From Klebsiella ornithinolytica NBRC 105727 = ATCC 31898 (GTDB lineage Bacteria > Pseudomonadota > Gammaproteobacteria > Enterobacterales > Enterobacteriaceae), in assembly GCF_001598295.1 (NCBI RefSeq), contig NZ_BCYR01000007.1, positions 186,001 through 250,000 of the forward strand: a stretch of DNA of 64,000 bases. The letters are read 5' to 3'. This document shows positions 40,185-48,658 of the stretch, piece after piece (positions within the stretch are counted from its first letter, which is position 1; each line of letters opens with the position of its first letter). The notes below the pieces were generated by a model, which saw only the letters and a program-made list of their open reading frames with translations, did not search any database and was not told the origin of the DNA. The position numbers were made by a program, and so were the translations under genes.

Positions 40185-42359
40185 CTACCAGGCGTAGTTT
40201 ACCGTCATCGTCACCGTACGACCCACGCCATAGAAACAGGCGCTATCGCCGGCGCACGAGGCAACATATTTAGTGTCGGCGATATTGTTGATGTTGAACT
40301 GCGCTTTCGCCCCTTTCAGGCTCGAGCTCAATTCGCCTAACTCATAGCTGACCATCGCGTCATACAGATCCACCGCCGGTACCTTGAAGGTGTTTTTCGC
40401 ATCGCCGTAGCTGGTGCCGATATAACGCACGCCAACCCCAGCGGTCAGGCTTTTTAGCGCGCCATTGGGCAGGGTGTAGCTGGTGAACGCCGAGGCCATA
40501 TGGGTCGGAATGCGCGCCGGGGTTTTCCCTTCGGTGCCGGCGACGGTGGTATTCACGGTTTCCGCGTCGGTCCAGGTGTATGAAGCAATCAGGTTGAGGT
40601 TGTCAAAGAAGGTGGCGTGCGCTTCGGCTTCCACCCCCTTCGAGCGGACCTTACCGCTGTTCTCATACCATCCCGCCGCGCTGTTCCAGGTCGCAACGTT
40701 GCTTTGGGTCAGGTCGTACATCGCCAGAGTCATCAACGCCGTCGGCGTAGGCTGATATTTCACACCCACTTCCACCTGTTTCCCTTCGCTGGGATCGAAC
40801 GGAGCGACGCCCGGCGCACGATTGGTTTGCAGGTTGGGTTCGAAGGAGGTGCTGTAGCTGATATAGGGCGACAGGCCAAAGTCAAAGGCGTACAGCAGAC
40901 CGGTACGCCAGGTAAACTTGCTGTCGTTTTTCTGGGTGCGACTGCTGTCGGTAAAGTCAGTGGTACGCACTTCCGCCCAGTCATAGCGGCCGGAAAGCAG
41001 CAGCTCCCAGTTTTCCAGGCTCAGCTGATCCTGCAGGTAGAGGCCAACCTGATCGAGATTCTGCTGTTCATCGCTGGCGGTACGGAAGGTGCTTTCATCG
41101 ACCTTCACACCATAGACCGGGGCACGCCAGTCGAGATCGTACTGTGAACCGCCGGCGCGACCGAGGTACTGCTTATCCTTGCTGGTTTTGTAGTCCAGGC
41201 CGCCGAGAACGGTGTGCGCCAGCTGACCGGTCGTGAACTGCGCCTCAAGCTGGTTATCGATACCGAACTCATCGGTTTGCCGCTCCTCATGCTGGGCGCG
41301 ACGCGAGAGCACGGAGCTGTTGGCTGCGCTGTTGGAATAGACCAGATAGCGATATTTCTGCTTTATCGTCCCATAGCGCGCGTTCTGCCGTAGGGTCAGC
41401 ATGTCGTTGAGCTGATGCTCAAATTCATAACCGATGAGAGTCTGCTCGCGCCAGGATTGGTTGTAGCCGGGGTCGCTGACGTTAAAGTCGCGCGGAATAT
41501 AGCTGCCATCGACGCTGTTGACGGTGCCGTAGCGCGGCAGGAAGTTGCGATAACCGGCGTCGGGATCTTTTTGATAGCTGGTCAGCAACGTGAAGCGCGT
41601 CGCATCGTTGGGATACCACGTCAGCGCCGGCGCAATGGCGATGCGCGTCTCTTTATAATCCTCGACCTGGCTGTTCTGGCTGCGGGCGATACCGTTGAGG
41701 CGATAGAGCAGGTGGCCGTCGTCGCTTAACGGCCCGCCGACATCAAAGGCGCCTTCCGCCAGATTGTCGTTGCCGGTACGGAACTGGATTTGATGCACCG
41801 GCTGGCTGGTGGGACGCTTGCTGGTCATGCTGATAAGCCCGCCGGGGTTGACCTGGCCAAACAGCACCGAGGCCGGGCCGCGTACCAGCTCGACGCGCTC
41901 CAGCAGCCACGGATCCATTGTGCCGGTTTGCGACGACGCGGTGGCGCCATAGCTCAGGCCGTCGAGATACTTCGGTACATAGCTGAAGCCGCGGACGAAG
42001 ACTTCGTCATTGCGGTTGGACGATCCGCGATACTCGGTGAACACCCCGGCGCTATAGCGCAGAGCCTGTGACACCGACGTCACGTCCAGCGCCGCCATCT
42101 GATCGCGGGTGATGACCGAGACCGACTGCGGGGTTTTCACCAGCCCGGCGGCGGTTTTCGTCGCGGAAAGCGTTTTCGTCGCCACGATCCCTTTGACCGG
42201 CGCGGTGGGATCTTCATTACTGCTCGCGGTGACCACGAGGGTCTCCTCCGCCAGCGCCTGCCCGGCGAGTGTCGCCACGGCAAGACCCGTGACCCAGAGT
42301 TTAGTTATCTTATTATATTTAAACATTTTATTTGCTATGTCCTTGGTTGAAATTGCCAT
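40185..42359 (-). CDS. TonB-dependent hydroxamate-type siderophore receptor (FoxA/FhuA-like)
   Basis: About 724 residues. The signal peptide lies around KLWVTGLAVATLAGQALA. The TonB box is ETLVVTASS. The plug domain reads VKTPQSVSVITRDQMAALDV, SVSQALRYSAGVFTEYRG, EVFVRGFSYVPKYLDGL and LLERVELVRGPASVLFGQVN, then PGGLISMTSKRP. The barrel's C-terminal end NIADTKYVASCAGDSACFYG, then VGRTVTMTVNYAW, is the cysteine-containing ending of the FhuA/FoxA group. This points to ferrichrome or ferrioxamine-like ligands, though the exact one is unknown. The start codon is uncertain (42365, 42359 or 42326). Divergent from a secreted Fes-like esterase gene, with a Fur-box-like palindrome between. Confidence 0.85.
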   Translation of the reverse strand: MAISTKDIANKMFKYNKITKLWVTGLAVATLAGQALAEETLVVTASSNEDPTAPVKGIVATKTLSATKTAAGLVKTPQSVSVITRDQMAALDVTSVSQALRYSAGVFTEYRGSSNRNDEVFVRGFSYVPKYLDGLSYGATASSQTGTMDPWLLERVELVRGPASVLFGQVNPGGLISMTSKRPTSQPVHQIQFRTGNDNLAEGAFDVGGPLSDDGHLLYRLNGIARSQNSQVEDYKETRIAIAPALTWYPNDATRFTLLTSYQKDPDAGYRNFLPRYGTVNSVDGSYIPRDFNVSDPGYNQSWREQTLIGYEFEHQLNDMLTLRQNARYGTIKQKYRYLVYSNSAANSSVLSRRAQHEERQTDEFGIDNQLEAQFTTGQLAHTVLGGLDYKTSKDKQYLGRAGGSQYDLDWRAPVYGVKVDESTFRTASDEQQNLDQVGLYLQDQLSLENWELLLSGRYDWAEVRTTDFTDSSRTQKNDSKFTWRTGLLYAFDFGLSPYISYSTSFEPNLQTNRAPGVAPFDPSEGKQVEVGVKYQPTPTALMTLAMYDLTQSNVATWNSAAGWYENSGKVRSKGVEAEAHATFFDNLNLIASYTWTDAETVNTTVAGTEGKTPARIPTHMASAFTSYTLPNGALKSLTAGVGVRYIGTSYGDAKNTFKVPAVDLYDAMVSYELGELSSSLKGAKAQFNINNIADTKYVASCAGDSACFYGVGRTVTMTVNYAW

Positions 42360-42419
42360 AATCATCCCTTTCCCCCATCAGAAAAATCTAATGGCCTGAA
42401 CGAGCGGAGTTGATGTTAT

Positions 42420-42440
42420 TGCAAATCATTACCATTTGCA
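42420..42440. promoter_or_regulatory. Fur-box-like palindrome between TonB receptor and esterase genes
   Basis: TGCAAAT...ATTTGCA, perfect 7-base arms around CATTACC. It contains the TGCAAATcATTA pattern common in enteric Fur sites. It lies 41-61 bases before the esterase start and 61-81 bases before the receptor start, so it could control both. Confidence 0.7.
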
Positions 42441-42480
42441 TTAGCGTTAGTAACAAATTTTTACAGGGATAAATCGGGCG

Positions 42481-44103
42481 ATGAAAATGGCATGGGGTGG
42501 TCTGCTGATCGGCATGAGTGCGCTACCGGCGGTGGCAATGAACTGCGAATCTTCTTCGCGGCAGGGAGAGCTGCAGGGAAAATTCGATGCCAGCGGCGAA
42601 GTCTGTTTTGATCTGCCGACGTTAGGGGAAAACTACGTTTCGGCGACGATTTCCGGGGTAACGGATGCCCGCCTGCTGGATGAAAATAACCGTCGGCTGC
42701 GTACGCTGCTGGCGGGAGGGCCGCCGGATGGCGAGCAAACGCTGCTGTTCTCCCTGCCGGTGAACCGCGCTTCAGCGCTGGTGCTCCACGGCGAAGAAGG
42801 CACCCGCTGGCATTTCCGCTGGCGGATGAAGGAGACCACCGCGCTGGCGAAAACCCAGGCACTGGATCCCGTCAGTCCCCGTTTGCAGCAGCTGATGCAG
42901 GAGCTGGCGGCGGGTGGCTCTACGACGCGTTTCTGGCAGGAGCGCGAACAGGAAGGGACGCCGATGGTGGAACCGGTGGATGCAGGACACAAGCGCGTCA
43001 CCTTCCTGTGGCGCGGGGCGAGAAAAAACGTCTTCCTGCTGGGATCCCCGGCGGGCGATCACGATCCGCTGTTTCGGCTTGGTCATTCCGATGTCTGGTT
43101 TCGCAGCTACGTGGTACCGGCAGATACCCTGATGCAATATAAGCTGGCGCCGGATGTCCCGCAGGTCGACGGCGTCGGGCACGAGCAGCGGCGGGCGATT
43201 CTGGTCAGCGCTCAGGCCGATCCGCTGAATCCGAACAGCGTCAACCGCGCCAGCGATCGCTGGAACCGCTATTCGCTGCTGGCGCTCAATCCGGCGCGCT
43301 ACTGCACGCCGCAGCGTAGGGCGCAGCCGTTGCGCTATGGCACTTTGACCCGCCATCAGCTGCGCAGCGATTTTTTGCATAATACCCGGGAAGTGATGAT
43401 CTACCGTCCGCGCCTGCCGCAGCCCGCGCGCTGGACGCTGATGTTGTTTGATGGCAAAACCTATCAGGATGAATACCGCTTCGCCAACGTGCTGGACAGC
43501 CTGATCGCCAGCCATGTGCTGCCGCCGATCAACGTGGTGTTTATTGATAGTCTCGATCACCCGCGCCGGGCGAAAGAGCTGCCGCCCAACCCCTTCTTCG
43601 CCGATTTTATGGCCCATGAGCTGCTGCCCTGGCTGCGACAACAGGGGCTGGATGCCATTCGCCAAAAAACCGTTGTCGCCGGCTCCAGCTACGGCGGCCT
43701 GGCCGCATCGTGGGTCGCGCTGCGCTATCCGCGGCTGTTTGCCAATGTCCTCAGTCTGTCGGGCTCTTACTGGTGGGCGCCCAAAGGCGAGGAAGCCGGC
43801 TGGCTGACGCGCCAGTATCAGCAGTCGCCGCGCTATCCGATACGTTTCTGGCTTCAGGCAGGCCGGTTTGAGACCTCGGGAGCCGATGGCGGGATCTACA
43901 GCAATACCCTTACCTTTGAACAGGCGCTACGCGATAAAGGCTATCGCGTCAGCTTCCATCCTTCATCAAGCGGCCATGATTATGCCGCCTGGTGCGAGGC
44001 GCTGGTGGCGGGAATGCGTGACTTTACCGGGTTAGCGCTCAAGGGAAAACCAGCGGCGCCAGACCCAACGCAACACCACATATTCTCCCGTGCCCAGCGC
44101 TAA
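42481..44103 (+). CDS. Secreted Fes-like enterochelin-esterase-family hydrolase
   Basis: 540-residue alpha/beta hydrolase with an N-terminal enterochelin-esterase domain (VTFLWRGARKNVFLLGSPAG, then DVWFRSYVVPADTLMQYKL). It also has a catalytic domain: REVMIYRPRLPQPARWTLML, GSSYGGLAASWVALRYPRLF with the nucleophile Ser, and SSSGHDYAAWCEAL with the catalytic His. Unlike cytoplasmic Fes, it begins with a plausible signal peptide (MKMAWGGLLIGMSALPAVA), so siderophore hydrolysis should occur in the periplasm, as with PfeE or IroE. Divergent from a TonB receptor gene. Its last 72 bases overlap ybdJ on the other strand. Confidence 0.82.
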   Translation: MKMAWGGLLIGMSALPAVAMNCESSSRQGELQGKFDASGEVCFDLPTLGENYVSATISGVTDARLLDENNRRLRTLLAGGPPDGEQTLLFSLPVNRASALVLHGEEGTRWHFRWRMKETTALAKTQALDPVSPRLQQLMQELAAGGSTTRFWQEREQEGTPMVEPVDAGHKRVTFLWRGARKNVFLLGSPAGDHDPLFRLGHSDVWFRSYVVPADTLMQYKLAPDVPQVDGVGHEQRRAILVSAQADPLNPNSVNRASDRWNRYSLLALNPARYCTPQRRAQPLRYGTLTRHQLRSDFLHNTREVMIYRPRLPQPARWTLMLFDGKTYQDEYRFANVLDSLIASHVLPPINVVFIDSLDHPRRAKELPPNPFFADFMAHELLPWLRQQGLDAIRQKTVVAGSSYGGLAASWVALRYPRLFANVLSLSGSYWWAPKGEEAGWLTRQYQQSPRYPIRFWLQAGRFETSGADGGIYSNTLTFEQALRDKGYRVSFHPSSSGHDYAAWCEALVAGMRDFTGLALKGKPAAPDPTQHHIFSRAQR

Positions 44104-44280
44104 GAACCACAGGCAAAAGAGCAGGGTATAAAACTGGTTGAGATCCATCAGATGGAAGGTATCGACCAGTTTTTGCGCCAGCGTTAACCCAAGGGATGGC
44201 GCTGGCAGCAGTAAACAAGAGATCAGGGCCAACAATAAAATGCCTGCGGCGGCGATCAGCGTTTCGAGCGGATGTTTCAT
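44032..44280 (-). CDS. ybdJ: Small inner-membrane protein YbdJ
   Basis: 82-residue protein with two hydrophobic segments (TLIAAAGILLLALISCLLLP, and FYTLLFCLWFLALGTGEYVV). It is nearly identical in pattern to E. coli YbdJ (MKHPLETL...LLPAPSLGLTLAQKLV...LRWVWRRWFSL). The function is unknown. In E. coli it lies next to ybdK; here 8.4 kb are inserted between the two. The last 24 codons overlap the 3' end of the esterase gene tail to tail. Confidence 0.92.
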   Translation of the reverse strand: MKHPLETLIAAAGILLLALISCLLLPAPSLGLTLAQKLVDTFHLMDLNQFYTLLFCLWFLALGTGEYVVLRWVWRRWFSLER

Positions 44281-44469
44281 TACTTGTTAATCATCAGTTA
44301 AAAAACATATTGTCAGGTATAATGACATTTAACGCAATATCCTTTCCTGAGTGATTATTTTACGCCATTATACGTAGCGCTAATATCAGGACTTTTATTC
44401 CTTCTGTTAATATTGTTGGCGTTATTTGTAATTAAATTAATAGCATCTTAATGTCAATTAACGTCATTA

Positions 44470-44580
44470 TTAAAGAGTGTACTTTACAAAAGTATAGGTA
44501 CTATATCCCACCAGCGTGGCAATACTGATAGCCAGCAGGATGTACAGCACCAGGCGGCGTCCGCGGTAGATTCCTGACAT
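44470..44580 (-). CDS. 36-residue small membrane protein
   Basis: An ORF starting MSGIYRGRRLVLYILLAISI and ending TFVKYTL. It has a basic N-terminus (Arg6, Arg8, Arg9) followed by one 17-18-residue hydrophobic helix (LVLYILLAISIATLVGY), so it is a single-pass inner-membrane protein with the N-terminus probably in the cytoplasm. GAGG lies 6 bases before the ATG. GC-rich codons stand out in an otherwise AT-rich spacer. Divergent from the P-type ATPase gene. Small proteins of this kind often modulate transporters; that role here is an inference. Confidence 0.6.
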   Translation of the reverse strand: MSGIYRGRRLVLYILLAISIATLVGYSTYTFVKYTL

Positions 44581-44780
44581 AATGAACCTCGTTTAATATA
44601 TGTTTATTAATATTCTGTAATAGTTGTTTGAGGAATTAACTTATCACAGATTTTAAATTTTGCGAGGGCTGTTAATTGTCCTGGATCAATTTTCATCTCG
44701 CTATATAAAATCATATTCATTCATTGGCCAGAAATGATTTCAGGCTTTCCGAATAACGGAATTTATAAGGAAAATTTAAT
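44581..44780. promoter_or_regulatory. AT-rich divergent promoter region of small membrane protein and P-type ATPase
   Basis: 200 bases, strongly AT-rich. It contains TTGTCCTGGATCAA at 44676-44689, which matches the FNR half-site ATCAA perfectly and the other half (TTGTC against TTGAT) only partly. An oxygen-responsive promoter is therefore possible but weakly supported. Confidence 0.35.
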
Positions 44781-47504
44781 TTGACCAGAATCCATCATCC
44801 CCATAATTCGCCTCCTGCGGGAGATACTGCGGCACAGCCAGCCTACCGGCAGACCGTTGAACAGGTACTGGCGCAGAACCACAGTCGCGCCGAGGGATTG
44901 CATTCCGCCGAGGCCGCAGAACGTCTGGCCTCCTTTGGCCCTAACGCGCTGCCGGAAAAGAAAAGCAAGCCGGCCTGGCTGCGTTTCCTGGCCCACTTTA
45001 ACGACGTGCTGATTTTCGTCCTGCTGGCGGCGGCGGCGCTGACGGCGGTGATGGGGCACTGGGTGGATACCCTGGTGATCCTGGGCGTCACGGTCATCAA
45101 CGCCCTGATCGGTCACGTGCAGGAGAGCAACGCCGAGAAATCCCTGCAGGGGATCCGCAACATGCTCTCCAGCAATGCCCGGGTGCAGCGCAACGGTAAA
45201 CACGAAACCTTGCCCACCCGCGATCTGGTGCCGGGTGATATCGTTATTCTGCGGGCGGGCGACCGCGTTCCGGCGGATATGCGCCTGATCGAAACTCACA
45301 ACCTGCGTGTGGAAGAGGCGATCCTGACCGGCGAATCAACGGTGGTGGATAAAATCACCGATGCGCTGCAAGGCGAACTGCCGCTGGGCGACCGGACCAA
45401 CATGGTGTTTTCCGGTACCACCATCAGCGCCGGCGGTGGCGTCGGCGTCGTGACGGCGACCGGGCAGGATACGGAGCTTGGGCATATCAACCAGATGATG
45501 GCCGGTATCGAGAAACATCGCACGCCGCTGCTGGTGCAGATGGATAAGCTGGGTAAAGCGATTTTCGTCATTATCCTCGCCATGATGGCGGCGCTGTTTG
45601 TCTTCAGCCTGGCCCTGCGTGATATCCCCATGGGGGAACTGCTGCTCTCCCTGATTAGCCTGGCCGTAGCGGCGGTCCCGGAAGGACTTCCGGCGATTAT
45701 CTCGATCATCCTCTCCCTCGGCGTGCAGGCGATGGCGCGCAAACACGCCATTATTCGCAAGCTCCCGACGGTAGAAACGCTGGGGGCGATGACCGTCGTC
45801 TGTTCGGATAAAACCGGTACGCTGACCATGAACGAAATGACGGTCAAAGCGATTATCACCGCCGACTGCTGCTACCGGGTTGAGGGTGACAGCTATGAGC
45901 CGCAGGGCAATATCTATCTGGAAGGCAGCGATGAGCCGGTACAAATTCATGCCGGAAGCGTACTGGAAACGTATCTGCGTACCATTGACCTGTGCAACGA
46001 CAGCCAGCTGGTACAGGACGCGCGCGGCCTGTGGGGCATCACCGGCGGCCCGACCGAAGGGGCGTTAAAAGTGCTGGCGGCGAAGGCAAAGCTGCCGCCG
46101 GTTGAGACGCAGCTGATTGCCAAAATTCCGTTTGATTCACAGTATAAGTACATGGCGACGCAGCAGAGAATCGACACCGCTGAGCGTGTGTTGATCACCG
46201 GCGCGCCGGATGTGATTTTCGCGATGTGCCGCGAGCAGATGACAAAGCAGGGGACGGTTCCGTTCGAGCGCCAGTACTGGGAGGATGAGATCTCTCGCTT
46301 CGCCAGCCAGGGGCTGCGCATGGTTGCCGCCGCCTGTAAACCGGCGCGCGCCGGCAGCACGACGCTGACCCACGACGATCTGCGTGAGGGGCTGGTGTTC
46401 CTCGGCATCGCCGGAATGATGGATCCGCCACGTTCGGAGGCCATAGAGGCGATTCACGCCTGCCAGACCGCAGGGATCCGCGTGAAAATGATCACCGGCG
46501 ATCACCCGCAGACGGCAATGAGCATCGGCCAGATGCTGGGGATCACCAACAGCCATCAGGCGATGACCGGCTATCAGCTGGAGCACATGGACGATGGCGA
46601 ACTGGCGAAAGCCGCCGTGGAGTACGACATTTTTGCTCGTACCAGTCCGGAGCATAAGCTGCGCCTGGTCAAAGCGCTGCAGGATACCGGTGAAGTCGTC
46701 GGCATGACCGGTGACGGGGTGAACGATGCGCCGGCGCTCCGCCAGGCCGACGTCGGCATTGCGATGGGGATCAAAGGCACTGAAGTCACCAAAGAGGCGG
46801 CCGACATGGTGCTGACGGACGACAACTTCGCCACCATTGCCAGCTCGGTGAAAGAGGGGCGTCGCGTCTACGACAACCTGAAGAAAACGATTCTGTTTAT
46901 TATGCCCACCAACCTGGCGCAGGGGCTGCTGATTATCATTGCCCTGTTAGCGGGGAACATTATTCCGCTGACGCCGGTGTTGATTCTGTGGATGAACATG
47001 GCAACCTCCGCCACGCTCTCTTTCGGTCTCGCTTTCGAAGCCGCGGAGCGCAACGTCATGAACCGCCCACCGCGGAAAACCGGCCAGCACGTCATGGATG
47101 GTTATGCCATCTGGCGCGTCGCCTTCGTCGGAACCATGATTGCCGTCGCCGCCTTTATTCTTGAGGCCTGGCTGGCGCCGCGCGGCCATAGCGCCGAGTT
47201 TATCCGCACCGTGCTGTTACAGATGCTGGTGACCGCGCAGTGGGTGTACATGATTAACTGCCGTCGCAGCGAGGGCTTCTCATTAAATACTGGCCTGCTG
47301 CGCAACAAAGGCATCTGGCTGGTCAGCGGCGTGCTGCTGCTCCTGCAGCTGGCGATTATCTACCTGCCGTTTATGCAGACGATGTTTGGCACCGAGTCGC
47401 TGCCGCTGCGCTACTGGTTTATCACCCTGGCGATTGCCATCGTGATGTTCCTGGTGGTGGAAGTCGAGAAGCGTCTGACCCGCCCGTTACGTAAAACCGC
47501 CTGA
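44781..47504 (+). CDS. P2-type cation-transporting ATPase
   Basis: 907-residue P-type ATPase with about ten membrane helices. Motifs: ILTGES (actuator domain), AVPEGLPAIISIILSLGV (TM4 ion site), VVCSDKTGTLTMNEMTV with the phosphorylated Asp343, KMITGDHPQTAMSIG, and TGDGVNDAPALRQADVGIAM. The PEGLP signature places it with Ca2+/Na+/Mg2+ (P2) pumps rather than heavy-metal (CPx) pumps; the ion cannot be told from the sequence. Start is TTG at 44781, with AAGGA 10 bases before it; this start codon may keep expression low. Confidence 0.9.
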   Translation: MTRIHHPHNSPPAGDTAAQPAYRQTVEQVLAQNHSRAEGLHSAEAAERLASFGPNALPEKKSKPAWLRFLAHFNDVLIFVLLAAAALTAVMGHWVDTLVILGVTVINALIGHVQESNAEKSLQGIRNMLSSNARVQRNGKHETLPTRDLVPGDIVILRAGDRVPADMRLIETHNLRVEEAILTGESTVVDKITDALQGELPLGDRTNMVFSGTTISAGGGVGVVTATGQDTELGHINQMMAGIEKHRTPLLVQMDKLGKAIFVIILAMMAALFVFSLALRDIPMGELLLSLISLAVAAVPEGLPAIISIILSLGVQAMARKHAIIRKLPTVETLGAMTVVCSDKTGTLTMNEMTVKAIITADCCYRVEGDSYEPQGNIYLEGSDEPVQIHAGSVLETYLRTIDLCNDSQLVQDARGLWGITGGPTEGALKVLAAKAKLPPVETQLIAKIPFDSQYKYMATQQRIDTAERVLITGAPDVIFAMCREQMTKQGTVPFERQYWEDEISRFASQGLRMVAAACKPARAGSTTLTHDDLREGLVFLGIAGMMDPPRSEAIEAIHACQTAGIRVKMITGDHPQTAMSIGQMLGITNSHQAMTGYQLEHMDDGELAKAAVEYDIFARTSPEHKLRLVKALQDTGEVVGMTGDGVNDAPALRQADVGIAMGIKGTEVTKEAADMVLTDDNFATIASSVKEGRRVYDNLKKTILFIMPTNLAQGLLIIIALLAGNIIPLTPVLILWMNMATSATLSFGLAFEAAERNVMNRPPRKTGQHVMDGYAIWRVAFVGTMIAVAAFILEAWLAPRGHSAEFIRTVLLQMLVTAQWVYMINCRRSEGFSLNTGLLRNKGIWLVSGVLLLLQLAIIYLPFMQTMFGTESLPLRYWFITLAIAIVMFLVVEVEKRLTRPLRKTA

Positions 47505-47564
47505 TCCGCCCGGCGCCCCTCTCCGCTCAGGGGAGGGACGCCGCATCGCCAGCAAGGAATCCCG

Positions 47565-48644
47565 ATGAGAAATATTTTGCGCCTGGTCTGCCTGACCCTT
47601 GGCCTGGCCGGTTACGCCCTGACGGCCACCGCCGCGCCCGCCATCCCGGTTCGCGCGACCGTCGTTCAACTGCTGCCGCATGTGGCTGAACGTCCGCTTC
47701 CCGGCCGCATTGAAGCGATTCATGACGTGGAGATCCGCGCACGCACGGAGGGGACCATTGTGCAGCGCCACTTCCAGGACGGGCAGTACGTCAGGGAAGG
47801 CGATCGGCTGTTCACCCTCGATGATGCCCAACCTCGGGCTGCGCTGGCGCTGGCCGGGGCCGAGCTGAAAAGCGCGCAGGCTTCGCTGCGTCAGGCCCAG
47901 CAGCTGCTGACCCGCTATCAACAGCTGAAAAACAATCACTCCATCAGCCGCAACGATGTCGATAACGCCCGGATGCAGCGCGATGTCGCCGCCGCCGCCG
48001 TGGAACAGGCGAAGGCGCGCGTCACCACGCAGCAAATTACGCTGGATTATACGCGCATCGACTCGCCGGTCAGCGGGCGTATTGGCCACAGTCGTTTTCA
48101 TGTCGGCAGCCTGGTGGGGCCGACCAGCGGCATGCTGGTGGATATCGTCCAGCTCGACCCGATTCGCGTCTCTTTCGCCTTAGATGAAGCCGCCTTTTAC
48201 AGTAAAGCCGGGCAGCATGCCGATATCGGCGCGCTGAAGCAGGCGTGGCTGGCGCAGATTGAACCCGACGGCAGGCGGGAAGATGGGGTGTTGACCTCGG
48301 TCGATAACCGGATTGATACCCGCACCGCCAGCGTCGTGCTGCGCGCCGAATTCGCCAATCCGCAGCATCGCCTGCTGCCGGGCGGCAACGTGCCGGTCAT
48401 TCTTCGCCCGCGACAGGCGCAGGAGAGTTTGATGATCCCGGTTGCCGCCGTCCAGCAGGATGCGCAGGGGTTTTATAGCTGGGTGGTGACGGACCATAAC
48501 ACCGTTGCGCTGCGCCGTTTGACATCGGGCGGCCAGCAGGGGCAGCAGTTTGTCGTGGCGGACGGTCTGCAAGCGGGCGAGCGCGTGGTGACGGACGGCG
48601 CGCAGCGTCTGCGTGACGGCGCCGCCGTTCAGTTGCTGAAATAA
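47565..48644 (+). CDS. RND efflux periplasmic adaptor (membrane fusion protein)
   Basis: 359-residue AcrA/MexE-type adaptor. It has a signal sequence ([20 protein letters not shown]) with no lipobox cysteine. The lipoyl half-motifs ([40 protein letters not shown]) flank an alpha-hairpin (residues ~85-145). Then follow beta-barrel and membrane-proximal domains ([32 protein letters not shown]). It lies 14 bases before the RND pump gene, with which it forms an operon. No outer-membrane channel gene follows, so TolC or another channel must be shared. Confidence 0.9.
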   Translation: MRNILRLVCLTLGLAGYALTATAAPAIPVRATVVQLLPHVAERPLPGRIEAIHDVEIRARTEGTIVQRHFQDGQYVREGDRLFTLDDAQPRAALALAGAELKSAQASLRQAQQLLTRYQQLKNNHSISRNDVDNARMQRDVAAAAVEQAKARVTTQQITLDYTRIDSPVSGRIGHSRFHVGSLVGPTSGMLVDIVQLDPIRVSFALDEAAFYSKAGQHADIGALKQAWLAQIEPDGRREDGVLTSVDNRIDTRTASVVLRAEFANPQHRLLPGGNVPVILRPRQAQESLMIPVAAVQQDAQGFYSWVVTDHNTVALRRLTSGGQQGQQFVVADGLQAGERVVTDGAQRLRDGAAVQLLK

Positions 48645-48658
48645 GGAAAGGAGAAGGG

